Shown: in pieces, positions 15,977 to 24,400 of the stretch
Numbering within the stretch: position 1 is the first letter of the stretch
Layout of the letters: the number at the start of each line of letters is the position of its first letter
Source: CAWDPQ01 sp049642465
Lineage (GTDB): Bacteria; Acidobacteriota; Vicinamibacteria; Vicinamibacterales; 2-12-FULL-66-21
Direction: 5' to 3'
DNA length: 56,146 nt
Assembly (NCBI GenBank): GCA_049642465.1
Contig: JBAROV010000210.1
Location: forward strand, 1 to 56,146
The notes under the pieces: generated by a model
The model's input: only the letters and a program-made list of their open reading frames with translations
Database searches by the model: none
Told to the model about the DNA's origin: nothing
Made by a program: the position numbers and the translations under genes

Positions 15977-16034
15977 ATCGCCATTGTAGCGAACGTGTGC
16001 GGCGTCCTGGGAACTGATTCACGTGGAGGTCGCG

Positions 16035-17132
16035 ATGCTTGATCTGGACCCTCGCGACTACGACTCCCGTGACGAGGAGCGGCACGCCAACACGCCGAGC
16101 CGTGGCGGCCGCGGCAGCTCCGGCGACCACGATCGCGATCACGACTGGAGACAACCGGACGGTCGGACGCGCGATCGCGATGACGATGACGCGCGGTCGC
16201 TTGGACGTGGTCCTGGAAACGACCGGCAAGGGTCAGAGGAGCACGGACGCGATCGCGATCACGATCCCCGCGGGGCCGACCGAGATCGCGACGATCGAGA
16301 ACGCGATCGCGAGGTCCCGGATGTATTCACGCGCCACGTTCACCTGCCTCGCGGACCAGAGCGCGAGCTCGTTCACGACCGGGATCGCGAATACACCTTG
16401 CGCGGCTCCGAATCCCGGACGCTCGCGACCGTTGGTGCATTTCGAGTGGTCTCCAGTCGTGACCTCCGAGACCACGATGGGAGCCCGGCTGATCCACGGT
16501 CCGGCGACCTTCGACACCTGCGCGAACAAGGGTTGATCGAGACCACGCGCGTGCCCGGGTACCGCGACCATGCGGTGAGCCTGACGAAGGACGGGCGCAG
16601 CCTCCTTGAGAGCCACCGCGATCACGCCCACGAGCATTCGCAGACGTTCTACGCGGGCCTGGGGCGCGAGCGCGAACTGGAACACGACCTCCAGGTTTAT
16701 CGCGCGTACGAACAGGCCGAGGACCGTCTCCTGGACCGCGGTGCGCACATCGAGCGCGTCGTCCTCGACCACGAGCTGAAGGGCGAGTACCAGCGTTGGC
16801 TCCACGAACGCGACAAGGACCATGACGACTACGACGGCCATCCCGATCGCACGCCTGATGAGATTCGCGAATGGGCGTACGAGCACGACTTGCCGTACTT
16901 CGATGACGAGGTCCACTTCCCTGACGTCCGCGTCGAGTATCAGGAGCCGGATGGCCGCTGGGAGCGCGAGGACATCGAGGTCGTCACACCGCACTATCGC
17001 GGCGCCCATGGCGCGAGCGTGGCACGCTCGGGCTTCTCCTGTTATCGCGGGTTGAGCCTGCGCCTCTCGACCAGCGGTGCCGGGCGACGCGGCGGGCGCA
17101 ACGGCGGCTTGGCCGAGGAGCTTTGGCGGTGA
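16035..17132 (+). CDS. Arg/Asp-rich protein with winged-helix-like core, mobile-element type
   Basis: About 365 residues from the ATG at 16035, preceded by GTGGAGGTCGCG. Residues 10-100 are low-complexity R/D repeats. The middle part (TLATVGAFRVVSSRDLRD, then DLRHLREQGLIETTRV and AVSLTKDGRSLLESHR) has the pattern of a winged helix-turn-helix. After it come a helical region (YAGLGRERELEHDLQVYRAY, HIERVVLDHELKGEYQRWLH) and a C-terminal beta part. I recognise the combination from accessory elements but know no function. It overlaps the next gene by 4 bp (GTGA), so the two form a conserved-looking pair. The last 40 residues are basic and glycine-rich. Confidence 0.75.
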   Translation: MLDLDPRDYDSRDEERHANTPSRGGRGSSGDHDRDHDWRQPDGRTRDRDDDDARSLGRGPGNDRQGSEEHGRDRDHDPRGADRDRDDRERDREVPDVFTRHVHLPRGPERELVHDRDREYTLRGSESRTLATVGAFRVVSSRDLRDHDGSPADPRSGDLRHLREQGLIETTRVPGYRDHAVSLTKDGRSLLESHRDHAHEHSQTFYAGLGRERELEHDLQVYRAYEQAEDRLLDRGAHIERVVLDHELKGEYQRWLHERDKDHDDYDGHPDRTPDEIREWAYEHDLPYFDDEVHFPDVRVEYQEPDGRWEREDIEVVTPHYRGAHGASVARSGFSCYRGLSLRLSTSGAGRRGGRNGGLAEELWR

Positions 17133-18319
17133 CGCAAGAGGAACGCATTCGGGCCGTCATCGACTGCGGCTTCACCGAACGCCAGGCGCGCTTTCTGGTG
17201 CTAGTGATGCGCCATGGCGGCGTCTGCATCCCGCGGCAGTATGCGAGCTTCGCCGGAATTGCGAACGGCGGCCGGCGATGCAACGCGTTCTTCGACAAGC
17301 TGGTGAACCGAGGGTACGCCCACGAGATCCGGTGTGTGCACAACCGCGCGCGGGTCTATCTCGTCCATCACAAGCCGCTGTATTTCCTCATCGGGGAAGC
17401 GTCGAGCCGCTACCGTCGGCCGGTGTCGCCGCGGGTCGCCGTCGAGCGCCTGATGCTGCTGGACGCCGTCCTCGCCGTTGGCGACGTCGAGTGGCTGACC
17501 ACCGCTACCGAGAAGGCCGCATACCTCGACGGATTGAAGGCCAAAGCGAGCGACGACAGGCCGCAGCAATCCACAAGCGATGAGGGGCGGCCCCGGCCTT
17601 CGTCACTCTCATCCGCACTCCCGATCGGGGTGGCCGCAGACGGCCGCACACTGTTGCTGTACCTGGCGAGTGAGCCGACCACGGAGACGTTCAGGACCTT
17701 CCTTCAGACCCACGCCGAGCTGCTGAGCGTCGCGCCCACCTGGACGATCAGAATCGTGTTTCCGCGCCCGCTCGACCATGCCTACGACGCGTATCAGGCG
17801 GTCATCCACGAGGAGCTCGAGTCCCCATTGCACCCTGTGACCATCAGCGAGCTGCAGTCGTACTTTGAACTCCGCCTCGAAGCTGCTCGCGGAGAACCGA
17901 TGCATCCCCTGAACCAGGGCTTCCTAAGAAAGGGCCACGAGGTGTTCGCGGCGGCCCGGTTCACCGCGATGTATCACCGCTGGCTGAAGCACCGAGACGC
18001 GGTGTTCGCAGGCCCGTCGTCACCCGCGATCGCCGAGGCCTTGACCAGTGGTCGAGGCCGTGTGGAGTCGGTCGTGTTGCCGCATCTCTATCGTCATCTC
18101 GCTCCCTTGGTTGCTGACACGCCGGCGCGACCCGAGCCAGTGAAGAGGGGGTTGAGAAGGGGGCCCACAGGGGAGAACACACCGCGGCACGCCATTAACC
18201 CCCGTCCTCAACCCCCTCCCGAGGAACCTCTGCTCAGCGTCCGCGAGCAGTGCAAGCGCGACTGGCATCTTCTGAATGAGTGCTACAAGGCGCAGAAAGC
18301 GCAGGGAGTTACGCGGTGA
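17129..18319 (+). CDS. hypothetical protein paired with upstream gene, replication/transfer-element type
   Basis: About 396 residues. I choose the GTG at 17129 (VTQEERIRAVIDCGFTERQA) because GAGGAG lies 9 bp upstream and it overlaps the previous stop; a TTG at 17123 is possible. The N-terminal part (TERQARFLVLVMRHGGVCIP, then AFFDKLVNRGYAHEIRC) looks like a helix-turn-helix domain. A middle acidic linker is followed by a second globular part with LPIGVAADGRTLLLYLASEP and TWTIRIVFPRPLDHAYDAYQ, and a C-terminal block with LLSVREQCKRDWHLLNECYK. Similar proteins occur next to homologues of the upstream gene on mobile elements. Function unknown. Confidence 0.72.
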   Translation: MTQEERIRAVIDCGFTERQARFLVLVMRHGGVCIPRQYASFAGIANGGRRCNAFFDKLVNRGYAHEIRCVHNRARVYLVHHKPLYFLIGEASSRYRRPVSPRVAVERLMLLDAVLAVGDVEWLTTATEKAAYLDGLKAKASDDRPQQSTSDEGRPRPSSLSSALPIGVAADGRTLLLYLASEPTTETFRTFLQTHAELLSVAPTWTIRIVFPRPLDHAYDAYQAVIHEELESPLHPVTISELQSYFELRLEAARGEPMHPLNQGFLRKGHEVFAAARFTAMYHRWLKHRDAVFAGPSSPAIAEALTSGRGRVESVVLPHLYRHLAPLVADTPARPEPVKRGLRRGPTGENTPRHAINPRPQPPPEEPLLSVREQCKRDWHLLNECYKAQKAQGVTR

Positions 18320-18393
18320 GCCGGGCGACGAACGACGGCGTCGTGGGGCGGCGTTCTGGGCCGCCCCTGGACAGCGGTTCTGTCAGCGCAGGT

Positions 18394-18482
18394 AGCGGAA
18401 CCGAGACGTGAACGACCCCGCCTCCCGCCCTGGAGCGTGACCCCGAGGGCGGTCCAGGGGTCGTTCACGTCTCGGTTCCGCT
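18394..18482. repeat. perfect 26-bp inverted repeat with nested stem
   Basis: AGCGGAACCGAGACGTGAAC plus GACCCC (18394-18419) is repeated exactly inverted at 18457-18482. The 37-bp spacer contains a second stem, CCGCCCT against AGGGCGG. A single-strand fold would be an 89-nt hairpin. It starts 74 bp after the 17129-18319 gene. It is too long and lacks the T-run of an ordinary terminator; a transfer origin or recombinase site is possible. Confidence 0.8.
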
Positions 18483-18548
18483 GTCGGTGTTCGCGTGTCG
18501 ACATGGGGCGGCAGTGTCGTCGTTTTGAGAGCCCGTCGCGGCGTCGTT

Positions 18549-18586
18549 GCGCGCAGGATTCTGCGCGCGTTTTGAAGCTTCAAAAC
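18549..18586. repeat. two adjacent palindromes
   Basis: GCGCGCAG-GATT-CTGCGCGC (18549-18568) is a perfect 8-bp stem with a 4-base loop. It is followed without gap by the perfect 18-bp palindrome GTTTTGAAGCTTCAAAAC (18569-18586). Together with the large hairpin 67 bp upstream they form a dense cis-site in a 468-bp stretch (18320-18787) with no gene. Confidence 0.75.
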
Positions 18587-18787
18587 GGCTGCATGACAGC
18601 TCGCTGCGCACGCGCTATGTGGGCCCGCAAACGTGTGGACAACCACACCGCGATCATCGCGGACAGGGTGCCCCCTCGGCCGCTGGCGACTCCGGATGCA
18701 GACACCGAATGACATGCCTACCGCGCACCCATCGGCGAGCGTTCAATGTTGCACGCGTGCGCCGGACGATGGACACCTCAGAGAAGG

Positions 18788-19639
18788 ATGGATGATCGGC
18801 CAGACAAGCGCCTCACGGGTCGTGAGCTCGACGCGCTGTTCGACCGGCTGTTTCGCACGGATTCGGCGGCGCAGACTTGCTTGCGGAGCTTGCGCCGGGA
18901 GCGCTCACCGCTGCTGGCGTGCTTTCACCTGTCTGTGAACACCTGTTCGAGGACCGGGTGGCGATTCACCGCAACCTGGAAGAGTGGCGTCGTCTCGCAC
19001 GATGCCGCAAGAGCGCGGCGGCGCTCGAACCGGCGGCCCGAGCCGACGCTTTGACGATGTGCGCCGCAAGTCCGAACCGTCGCCGGTAAACGTGGAAAGA
19101 GGAAGTCACCGAGCTGGTCGGATTGTGTCTGTGGGACATCTTCTCGGACAACCACGATGTCATTGCCGCCGACGGACGTGTCGCCGACATCGGATCATTT
19201 CGAGGTGCCGGTGCATTCCTGGACGAGTACCTCACACGCGACCAGCAGGGTTGAAGAGACGGCGATTACGTGCGGTTCTACATGGGAACGATTTGGATTT
19301 CCCACCGCGCCGTTCTGACGCCCGTCTACGCAAATGATCTTCCGGCCTCTCAAGTCCACGGGCGCGGATTGGGTGTACCACTTCCCGGAAAACGGGATCG
19401 TCGAGCTCGCACCCGCGGACGACGCCGACAAAGCGGGCGATAGGTATTCGGTGTCACAGGCCGCAGTCGCCGAGCTCGAGGCACAGCAACGTCGTGTCGA
19501 GGTCGAGCGGTTCCGGGCGGGGCTGCGCGAGGCGAATGCGCGTGCGCGCGAGGAGGCGATGGACCGGCCACCGCCTGCGACCGTGCGCGCGTGCCGGCAG
19601 GTGTACGGGCGCGACCCGTGCGGCTGGCCTCCGGCATAA
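18788..19639 (+). pseudogene. multiply frameshifted gene of unknown family
   Basis: Pieces of one protein in several plus-strand frames: MDDRPDKRLTGRELDALFDR, then LLAELAPGALTAAGVLSPVC and FEDRVAIHRNLEEWRRLA, then FDDVRRKSEPSPVNVE, then LCLWDIFSDNHDVIAADGRV and FRGAGAFLDEYLTRDQQG with an in-frame stop, then GDYVRFYMGTIWISHRA, and finally (19334-19639) LKSTGADWVYHFPENGIVEL to the end. At least three shifts and one stop are needed. The pieces are collinear, so this is a decayed gene rather than chance frames. I do not know the family; it belongs to the same island. Confidence 0.65.
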
Positions 19640-19722
19640 AAACCGGCGCGCATCATGCAGCTCGTTCACGCATGTTGGAGGTCAGGCAGCTCCGGACGGC
19701 GCACGCCTCAACTGACGGCGTC

Positions 19723-19847
19723 CGACGCTCCGACCTCGATTGTGCGGGAGCGATGGCGCGCGTCAAGGCTACCCTCCTTCGTCGGCGCTTCGCGGCCTTG
19801 ACCCACGCCATGCGCTCCCGAAGGTCAGGGCATTTATCGGAGCGTCG
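19723..19847. repeat. 125-bp imperfect palindrome with nested arms
   Basis: Outer arms CGACGCTCCGA (19723-19733) and TCGGAGCGTCG (19837-19847) are perfectly inverted. Inner arms at 19746-19769 (GGGAGCGATGGCG ... GTCAAGGC) and 19795-19819 pair with few mismatches. There is no gene inside. It resembles a non-autonomous mobile element or recombination site rather than a terminator. Confidence 0.6.
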
Positions 19848-20059
19848 TGGATGTGCATCTTGAGGTGAGGGCCGGGGACAACGTGATCGGTCGTCTGCGC
19901 AATTGTGATGCGCGCGGCTTTCGGATCTCCGATTCACTGGACGTTGAAGTTTCGGGAACGATCACGGATGGAACGGTGAGAAGCCTGTCGCACTTTCAGC
20001 ATCAGACGTCGCCGATCGCGGGTGACGTCTGCGTGTTCTCGATACACCTCAGCCGGTGA
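19847..20059 (+). CDS. hypothetical protein, 70 residues
   Basis: A GTG-started frame, DVHLEVRAGDNVIGRLRNCD to the end FSIHLSR, of ordinary amino-acid composition with likely beta strands. No family recognised. The start lies in the outer arm of the palindrome and there is no good ribosome binding site, so it may be only part of a gene or not expressed. Confidence 0.35.
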   Translation: MDVHLEVRAGDNVIGRLRNCDARGFRISDSLDVEVSGTITDGTVRSLSHFQHQTSPIAGDVCVFSIHLSR

Positions 20060-20116
20060 GCGCCCCCGCTTGAAGGCGGCGCTCGGGCAGCCGTGCCTGT
20101 CTGGCGTTAAGGGCAG

Positions 20117-21133
20117 TCATCTTTGCCGTACGGCATCGTGAGCTACGGGACACTTCGGTTGTGGACTCGGAAGCTGCGCCAGAATCGCGGTCCAGGCATC
20201 GAGTACCGCCGCGGCCTGACGCTCGATGGAAAACATCGCCGCGATCCTCCGACCTGCCTCCACATGGTGCTCGTACCTCTCAAGTTGATGGGGAAACCGG
20301 CCCATGATCTCTTCGACGAAGGACACGACCCCCTGGACATCCTCGGCATCGAACCAGGCGTACTCTGGTATGCTTTCACGCATTGGTTCAATGCAGAGCG
20401 GCGCGATCAAGCAGCCCGAAGCCATAGCTTCCAGTAGCGTCCGAGGCGGCCCTCCTTCGGCTGCAGTCGAGAAGATAATGACTAACGCATCTGCCAGCGT
20501 TGAGGCGAGCGTTCGCTCGTCGAGGCGGCCCAGAAACTGCCATTCGAAATCGTCGCCTCTGTTCAGGCGCTGCATGGCGCGCGCTCTCAATGTGTGGTAC
20601 ACAACCATGGTCGCCGGGCTAGACTTCTGAACCACCGCGATGAGGGGGCGCTTCTGCTGCAGCGGTTTGAAGCGGAACGTCGCCGGATCGACCTCGGAGA
20701 ACATCCGATAGACAGCCAACTGCGGAAACGCGAGCTGGAGCTGCCTCCGATTGTGCTCGGACATGACGAAGGCACAGAGCACGTCTTGTCGCACGTACGG
20801 ATACCTGCCGGAGCGTGACGTGCCGAACGCGCAGAACCCGCCACTGACGCCCTTGTTGAAGATCACCTTGCGCCCCGGATATTCGTTGATCCTCCAGCCG
20901 AGATCCTCCGGCAGGACGATCACGTCGCTCGCCGGGTCGAAGATCGCGGTGAACCGGCGCGCGCTTACTACAGGCACGGCATTCGGGAACCACGTCAGCC
21001 GAGTTCCTTCCGCATTGTGGAGCGCGTACGCCTCCAATCCATGCTCGGTCAGGACCTGGACGTGACGGTAGGTTTCCTTCTGACCGCCGCGGGGCACCTG
21101 GTGGTCGTAGCAGTAATAAAAGATGCGCGCCAT
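20117..21133 (-). CDS. glycosyltransferase, GT4-like
   Basis: A 338-residue protein starting MARIFYYCYDHQVPRGGQKE at 21133. The upstream extension of the frame is shadow of the preceding gene. It has a GT-B fold in two Rossmann halves. The C-terminal half carries FLGRLDERTLASTLADALVI and the EGGPPRTLLEAMASGCLIAP motif, the E-x7-E type nucleotide-sugar binding signature of GT4/GT1-like enzymes. It lies 20 bp downstream of the B12-binding radical SAM gene and is surely in its operon. Donor and acceptor are unknown; given the neighbours, a peptide or a secondary metabolite is a possible acceptor. Confidence 0.78.
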   Translation of the reverse strand: MARIFYYCYDHQVPRGGQKETYRHVQVLTEHGLEAYALHNAEGTRLTWFPNAVPVVSARRFTAIFDPASDVIVLPEDLGWRINEYPGRKVIFNKGVSGGFCAFGTSRSGRYPYVRQDVLCAFVMSEHNRRQLQLAFPQLAVYRMFSEVDPATFRFKPLQQKRPLIAVVQKSSPATMVVYHTLRARAMQRLNRGDDFEWQFLGRLDERTLASTLADALVIIFSTAAEGGPPRTLLEAMASGCLIAPLCIEPMRESIPEYAWFDAEDVQGVVSFVEEIMGRFPHQLERYEHHVEAGRRIAAMFSIERQAAAVLDAWTAILAQLPSPQPKCPVAHDAVRQR

Positions 21134-21153
21134 CGGAATTAGATTGTGCGGCC

Positions 21154-22830
21154 TCAGCTTGCCATTCGAGCCGTCCGGGGGCGGGGTACGGGCAGACGCT
21201 TCGTCAGCTGCTGGCGGACCTCCGCCGGTGACGGCATCGGGAACCCCTCCGCGCTGAGAACCGGCGACGCGCAGAGCACCCACACGAGCGAGCGGACACG
21301 AGAGGGCAGGTGGGCGAAGTCCGCTTCGAGACGGGCGATCTCGCACTGAAACCGTTCTTCAATCTCAAGGATTGCGCGGCGTGTCCTGTCGTCCTTTGGA
21401 AGAATCTTAGCTGGCTGTTTCCACGTGATGTCGGTCCCCGGGATCGTGTGCGTCATCTGGACGGTGTCCGCGACGAGCCTCGGATCCTTCGCCATCACCG
21501 CGCCGGAAAAGGGAATCACGTATGGATACATGCCCGTCTCGCAGCCGGCGAGCGTCCACTTATACGCCTCACGGACGGTGGTGGCGAGATCCTCGAGCTG
21601 ACATCCCGGAGACGTCAGGATCATGTCGAGAAAGGGCGTGATGCCTTCGCCCAAGGCATCGCTCAGTCCCTTCTCGATGAAGGGATAGATTTGCGCTTTA
21701 TTGAATTCCTTGAGCACTGACAGTGAGAAGTTCTCGACGCCGAATCCCAGAACTCGAAATCCCGCCTTCCGCATCATCCCGAGCCGTTCCGGCGTCATCG
21801 CATCTATCCGATTCGTGCTGATGAACTGGAGGTCCGCGCGGAGTCGCCCTTCGCGCTTGGCGGCGAGAATAGCCTCGCATAGCGGCGCGATGCGTTTATC
21901 AGATGTAAAAACGAAGATGTCATCCTGGAAGATGACGGTCCGGACCTCGGGGTAGAGCGCCACGAGCCGTGCGATCATCGTCATGCACTCGTCAGGATCG
22001 AGTCTGGCGATGCGCGCGGTGCCGTCCTGAGCGGCGTTGAGGAAATTCGTCGAGGAACAGAAGGTGCACCCCATCGGACAGTAGTTCAGCGTGATGAGGC
22101 GCACGGATCGGACCTCCGCCAACCGGGCTTCACGTTCGCCTTTGGTCGAGAGATCGCCTACGCGATAGGCGTTCTCCAGCTTCGACCAGTACTTCCGATA
22201 CGGCATCTGCTCGTACGGTGTGTGGAAGATGCTGTCGCGCAGTTCCTCCCGGGTCAGCGCCGCCTGCGGGATCCGTGCGAGCCCGTTCGGCGTGGGGAAC
22301 ACAGTCCCGGCAATTCCGGCCAACGGCGCGCCCGCCCAGAGCCGTTCGACGAGCTCGACGAGCGGGCGCTCTCCTTCGCCAAGGATCACGCAGTCGAACC
22401 GGCCGAGATCGAGCACCTGCCCCGGATTGAAGGTGGCCTCCATCCCGCCTGCCACCAGCAGCGCGTTCGGCGCGATCGAACGGGCGAGGTGCGCCAGGCC
22501 GAGATCGAACCGCAGCGTCATGCCGGTTGTCGAAAACCCGATCACGGCGAACGGACTCTCTCGGAGCAGGTCTTCGAGACGGTTCTCCGGCTGGCCCTCG
22601 CAGCAGTTCGGATCCAGCACCGTGACCGGAAAACCGTGGTGCTGAAGCCACCCCGCGAGCCGCCAGATCCCCAAAGGCGGGGACAGGAAGGTGTACTCGC
22701 CGCACGTAGGATCGTAGGGACCGACCAGGAGCACGCGCACGGACTCGCGGGGGATCGACGCGGGCCTCCGCTTCTGGGGACTGAAGAGAAGCGGAGTCTC
22801 GACCGCCGATTGATCGCACTGACTCATCAT
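21154..22830 (-). CDS. B12-binding domain radical SAM protein
   Basis: A 558-residue enzyme. Residues about 32-165 form a cobalamin-binding Rossmann domain (VLLVGPYDP, SPPLGIWRLAGWLQHHGFPV, LLVAGGMEATF, DCVILGEGERPLVEL) without the DxHxxG motif, as in class B radical SAM methyltransferases. The radical SAM domain follows with CPMGCTFC (C251, C255, C258) and a TIM-barrel of about 200 residues. Such enzymes methylate unactivated carbons or do other radical chemistry; substrates include RiPP peptides. It is divergently oriented from the M16/precursor operon with 172 bp between, and in operon with the glycosyltransferase. Substrate not known. Confidence 0.85.
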   Translation of the reverse strand: MMSQCDQSAVETPLLFSPQKRRPASIPRESVRVLLVGPYDPTCGEYTFLSPPLGIWRLAGWLQHHGFPVTVLDPNCCEGQPENRLEDLLRESPFAVIGFSTTGMTLRFDLGLAHLARSIAPNALLVAGGMEATFNPGQVLDLGRFDCVILGEGERPLVELVERLWAGAPLAGIAGTVFPTPNGLARIPQAALTREELRDSIFHTPYEQMPYRKYWSKLENAYRVGDLSTKGEREARLAEVRSVRLITLNYCPMGCTFCSSTNFLNAAQDGTARIARLDPDECMTMIARLVALYPEVRTVIFQDDIFVFTSDKRIAPLCEAILAAKREGRLRADLQFISTNRIDAMTPERLGMMRKAGFRVLGFGVENFSLSVLKEFNKAQIYPFIEKGLSDALGEGITPFLDMILTSPGCQLEDLATTVREAYKWTLAGCETGMYPYVIPFSGAVMAKDPRLVADTVQMTHTIPGTDITWKQPAKILPKDDRTRRAILEIEERFQCEIARLEADFAHLPSRVRSLVWVLCASPVLSAEGFPMPSPAEVRQQLTKRLPVPRPRTARMAS

Positions 22831-22885
22831 TCTCCTCCTGGGTCGGGCAGCATACTAGCGGCGGGTCGAGCGCGAAGTGAGCAAA

Positions 22886-22978
22886 ATGTCCCGGAAATCC
22901 AGAGATTTCGCGACCGAAGAATTCCATCAGATGCTGCGTCAGTTCATGGCCAATCGACGGCGGGACAGCGAGGAATAA
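22886..22978 (+). CDS. small ORF, 30 residues, possible peptide
   Basis: ATG-started frame MSRKSRDFATEEFHQMLRQF followed by MANRRRDSEE, in the gap between the divergent radical SAM gene and the M16 gene. Charged and helical. It lacks Cys and a leader/core look, and the ribosome binding site is weak. Listed because of its position at the head of the candidate RiPP operon. Confidence 0.3.
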   Translation: MSRKSRDFATEEFHQMLRQFMANRRRDSEE

Positions 22979-23002
22979 TGAGCGGCACCTTCAGGCGACT
23001 AG

Positions 23003-24379
23003 ATGTCGAGAAAGGCTCGCTGCGTCATCGCTGCGCTGGTGGTGTTGGTCGCGATCGGATGCGATGCCACCAGGCTGACGTTTGCCACGCCTCCCCCCGT
23101 CGTCGCGCGTGCCTCGCCCCCGCCGGATGACTTCGCCGTTCGCTTTCACCGCATTGTCTTGAAGAACGGGCTCCGGGCGATCGTCGCGGAGGACCATTCC
23201 GCGCCGGTCTACTCGCTATGCATCACGTATCGCGTCGGCTCACGATACGACGACGTCGCACGACCGGGCACGGCGCACCTTCTGGAGTACATGATGTTTC
23301 AAGGCTCCAGGAACGTGCGCAGGGGCGAACATTTCCTCCTCCTCTCCCAGTATGGAGGCAACGTCAACGGCAGCACTGCAGCGGAAGCATCGATGTTCTG
23401 CCAGTCGCTGCTCTCCACACAGCTCGACCTCGGACTGTTTCTCGAAGCCGACCGCATGGCATCGCTCGAGATCACCCAAGACAACCTGAGAAACCAGTTG
23501 GACGCGATCGTTGAGGAGCGCGCGCGTACGATCGATAACCAGGTCTACGGGCGCACGACCGAGGCGGTGCTCGACACAGCATTCGACGATCCGACGTACA
23601 AGCACTCCACACTCGGCTCTCCCGATGCGCTTCGCCGGACCACCGTCGAGGAACTAAAGGCGTTCTTCAGGCGACACTACTGTCCCAACAACGCGGTGCT
23701 CACGCTCGTCGGCAATGTTCGCCCGGCCGACGCGCTGCGAAGGATCGACCGATATTTCGCCAACATTCCAGCGGGCGCGCCCGCCGCAGTTCCCCCTACG
23801 GCCGAACGTCCTCAATCCGCGGAGCGCCGCCTCGTTATCGAAGACCACTTCGCCCGTGCAACGCGGATCGATATTGCATACAAGGTGGTGGGGCGAACCC
23901 GTCCGGACTCGAAGGCCCTGTACGTTCTGGGACAGGTGCTCGCCGTGGGACAGTCGTCACGTTTGTACAGGCGGCTGGTTGCAGGAGGGCTTGCGACGAG
24001 TGTGGGCGGTGGTTTTCAGGACCGTGGCGGACCCACGCTGCTGGTGACCGTAGCCGTGGTTGCGCCGGGGACTGCGGCAGAGCAGGTAGAGCGGGCTACC
24101 CATGAAGAGACCGACCTGCTAATCGCGAGCCCCGTGGCGCAATCGGAGATCGACGCGGTACGGACTCGGTGGCGGGCCGAGCGATCGGAGTGGGTGCGGA
24201 ACACGCTGCAGGTTGCCACGAGGCTCGGGTACAACGCCGCGATCTATGACGATCCAGCGGTCGTTAACACGATGGACCAGGAACTTGCACAGGTGTCGTC
24301 GGCAGAATTACAACGGGTCGCCCGCATCTATCTCCGCCAAGCTAACCGGAGCGTAGTTGTCACCACACCGAAACGGTGA
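23003..24379 (+). CDS. M16-family peptidase homologue with altered zinc motif
   Basis: A 458-residue insulinase-like (M16) protein. Residues 1-20 look like a lipoprotein signal (VVLVAIGC). The M16 domain begins around IVLKNGLRAIVAEDHSAPVY. The inverted zinc motif HxxEH is HLLEY here (H92, E95, Y96), so one zinc ligand is replaced by Tyr. The downstream glutamate region AIVEERARTID and the C-terminal M16 domain (KALYVLGQVLAVGQSSRLYR) are present. With the next gene it forms the usual two-subunit M16 arrangement, here the catalytic-type partner. It could trim the leader of the 38-residue peptide, or be a non-catalytic binding subunit because of H-to-Y. Confidence 0.87.
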   Translation: MSRKARCVIAALVVLVAIGCDATRLTFATPPPVVARASPPPDDFAVRFHRIVLKNGLRAIVAEDHSAPVYSLCITYRVGSRYDDVARPGTAHLLEYMMFQGSRNVRRGEHFLLLSQYGGNVNGSTAAEASMFCQSLLSTQLDLGLFLEADRMASLEITQDNLRNQLDAIVEERARTIDNQVYGRTTEAVLDTAFDDPTYKHSTLGSPDALRRTTVEELKAFFRRHYCPNNAVLTLVGNVRPADALRRIDRYFANIPAGAPAAVPPTAERPQSAERRLVIEDHFARATRIDIAYKVVGRTRPDSKALYVLGQVLAVGQSSRLYRRLVAGGLATSVGGGFQDRGGPTLLVTVAVVAPGTAAEQVERATHEETDLLIASPVAQSEIDAVRTRWRAERSEWVRNTLQVATRLGYNAAIYDDPAVVNTMDQELAQVSSAELQRVARIYLRQANRSVVVTTPKR

Positions 24380-24400
24380 TCCACAAAGGGACGCGTCGCC

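Noticed and set aside
16100..16400. Tandem-looking GATCGCGATCACGA repeats, possible CRISPR or iteron array
   Set aside because: They are codons of the Arg/Asp repeats of the protein encoded at 16035-17132; spacing is irregular and there are no spacers.
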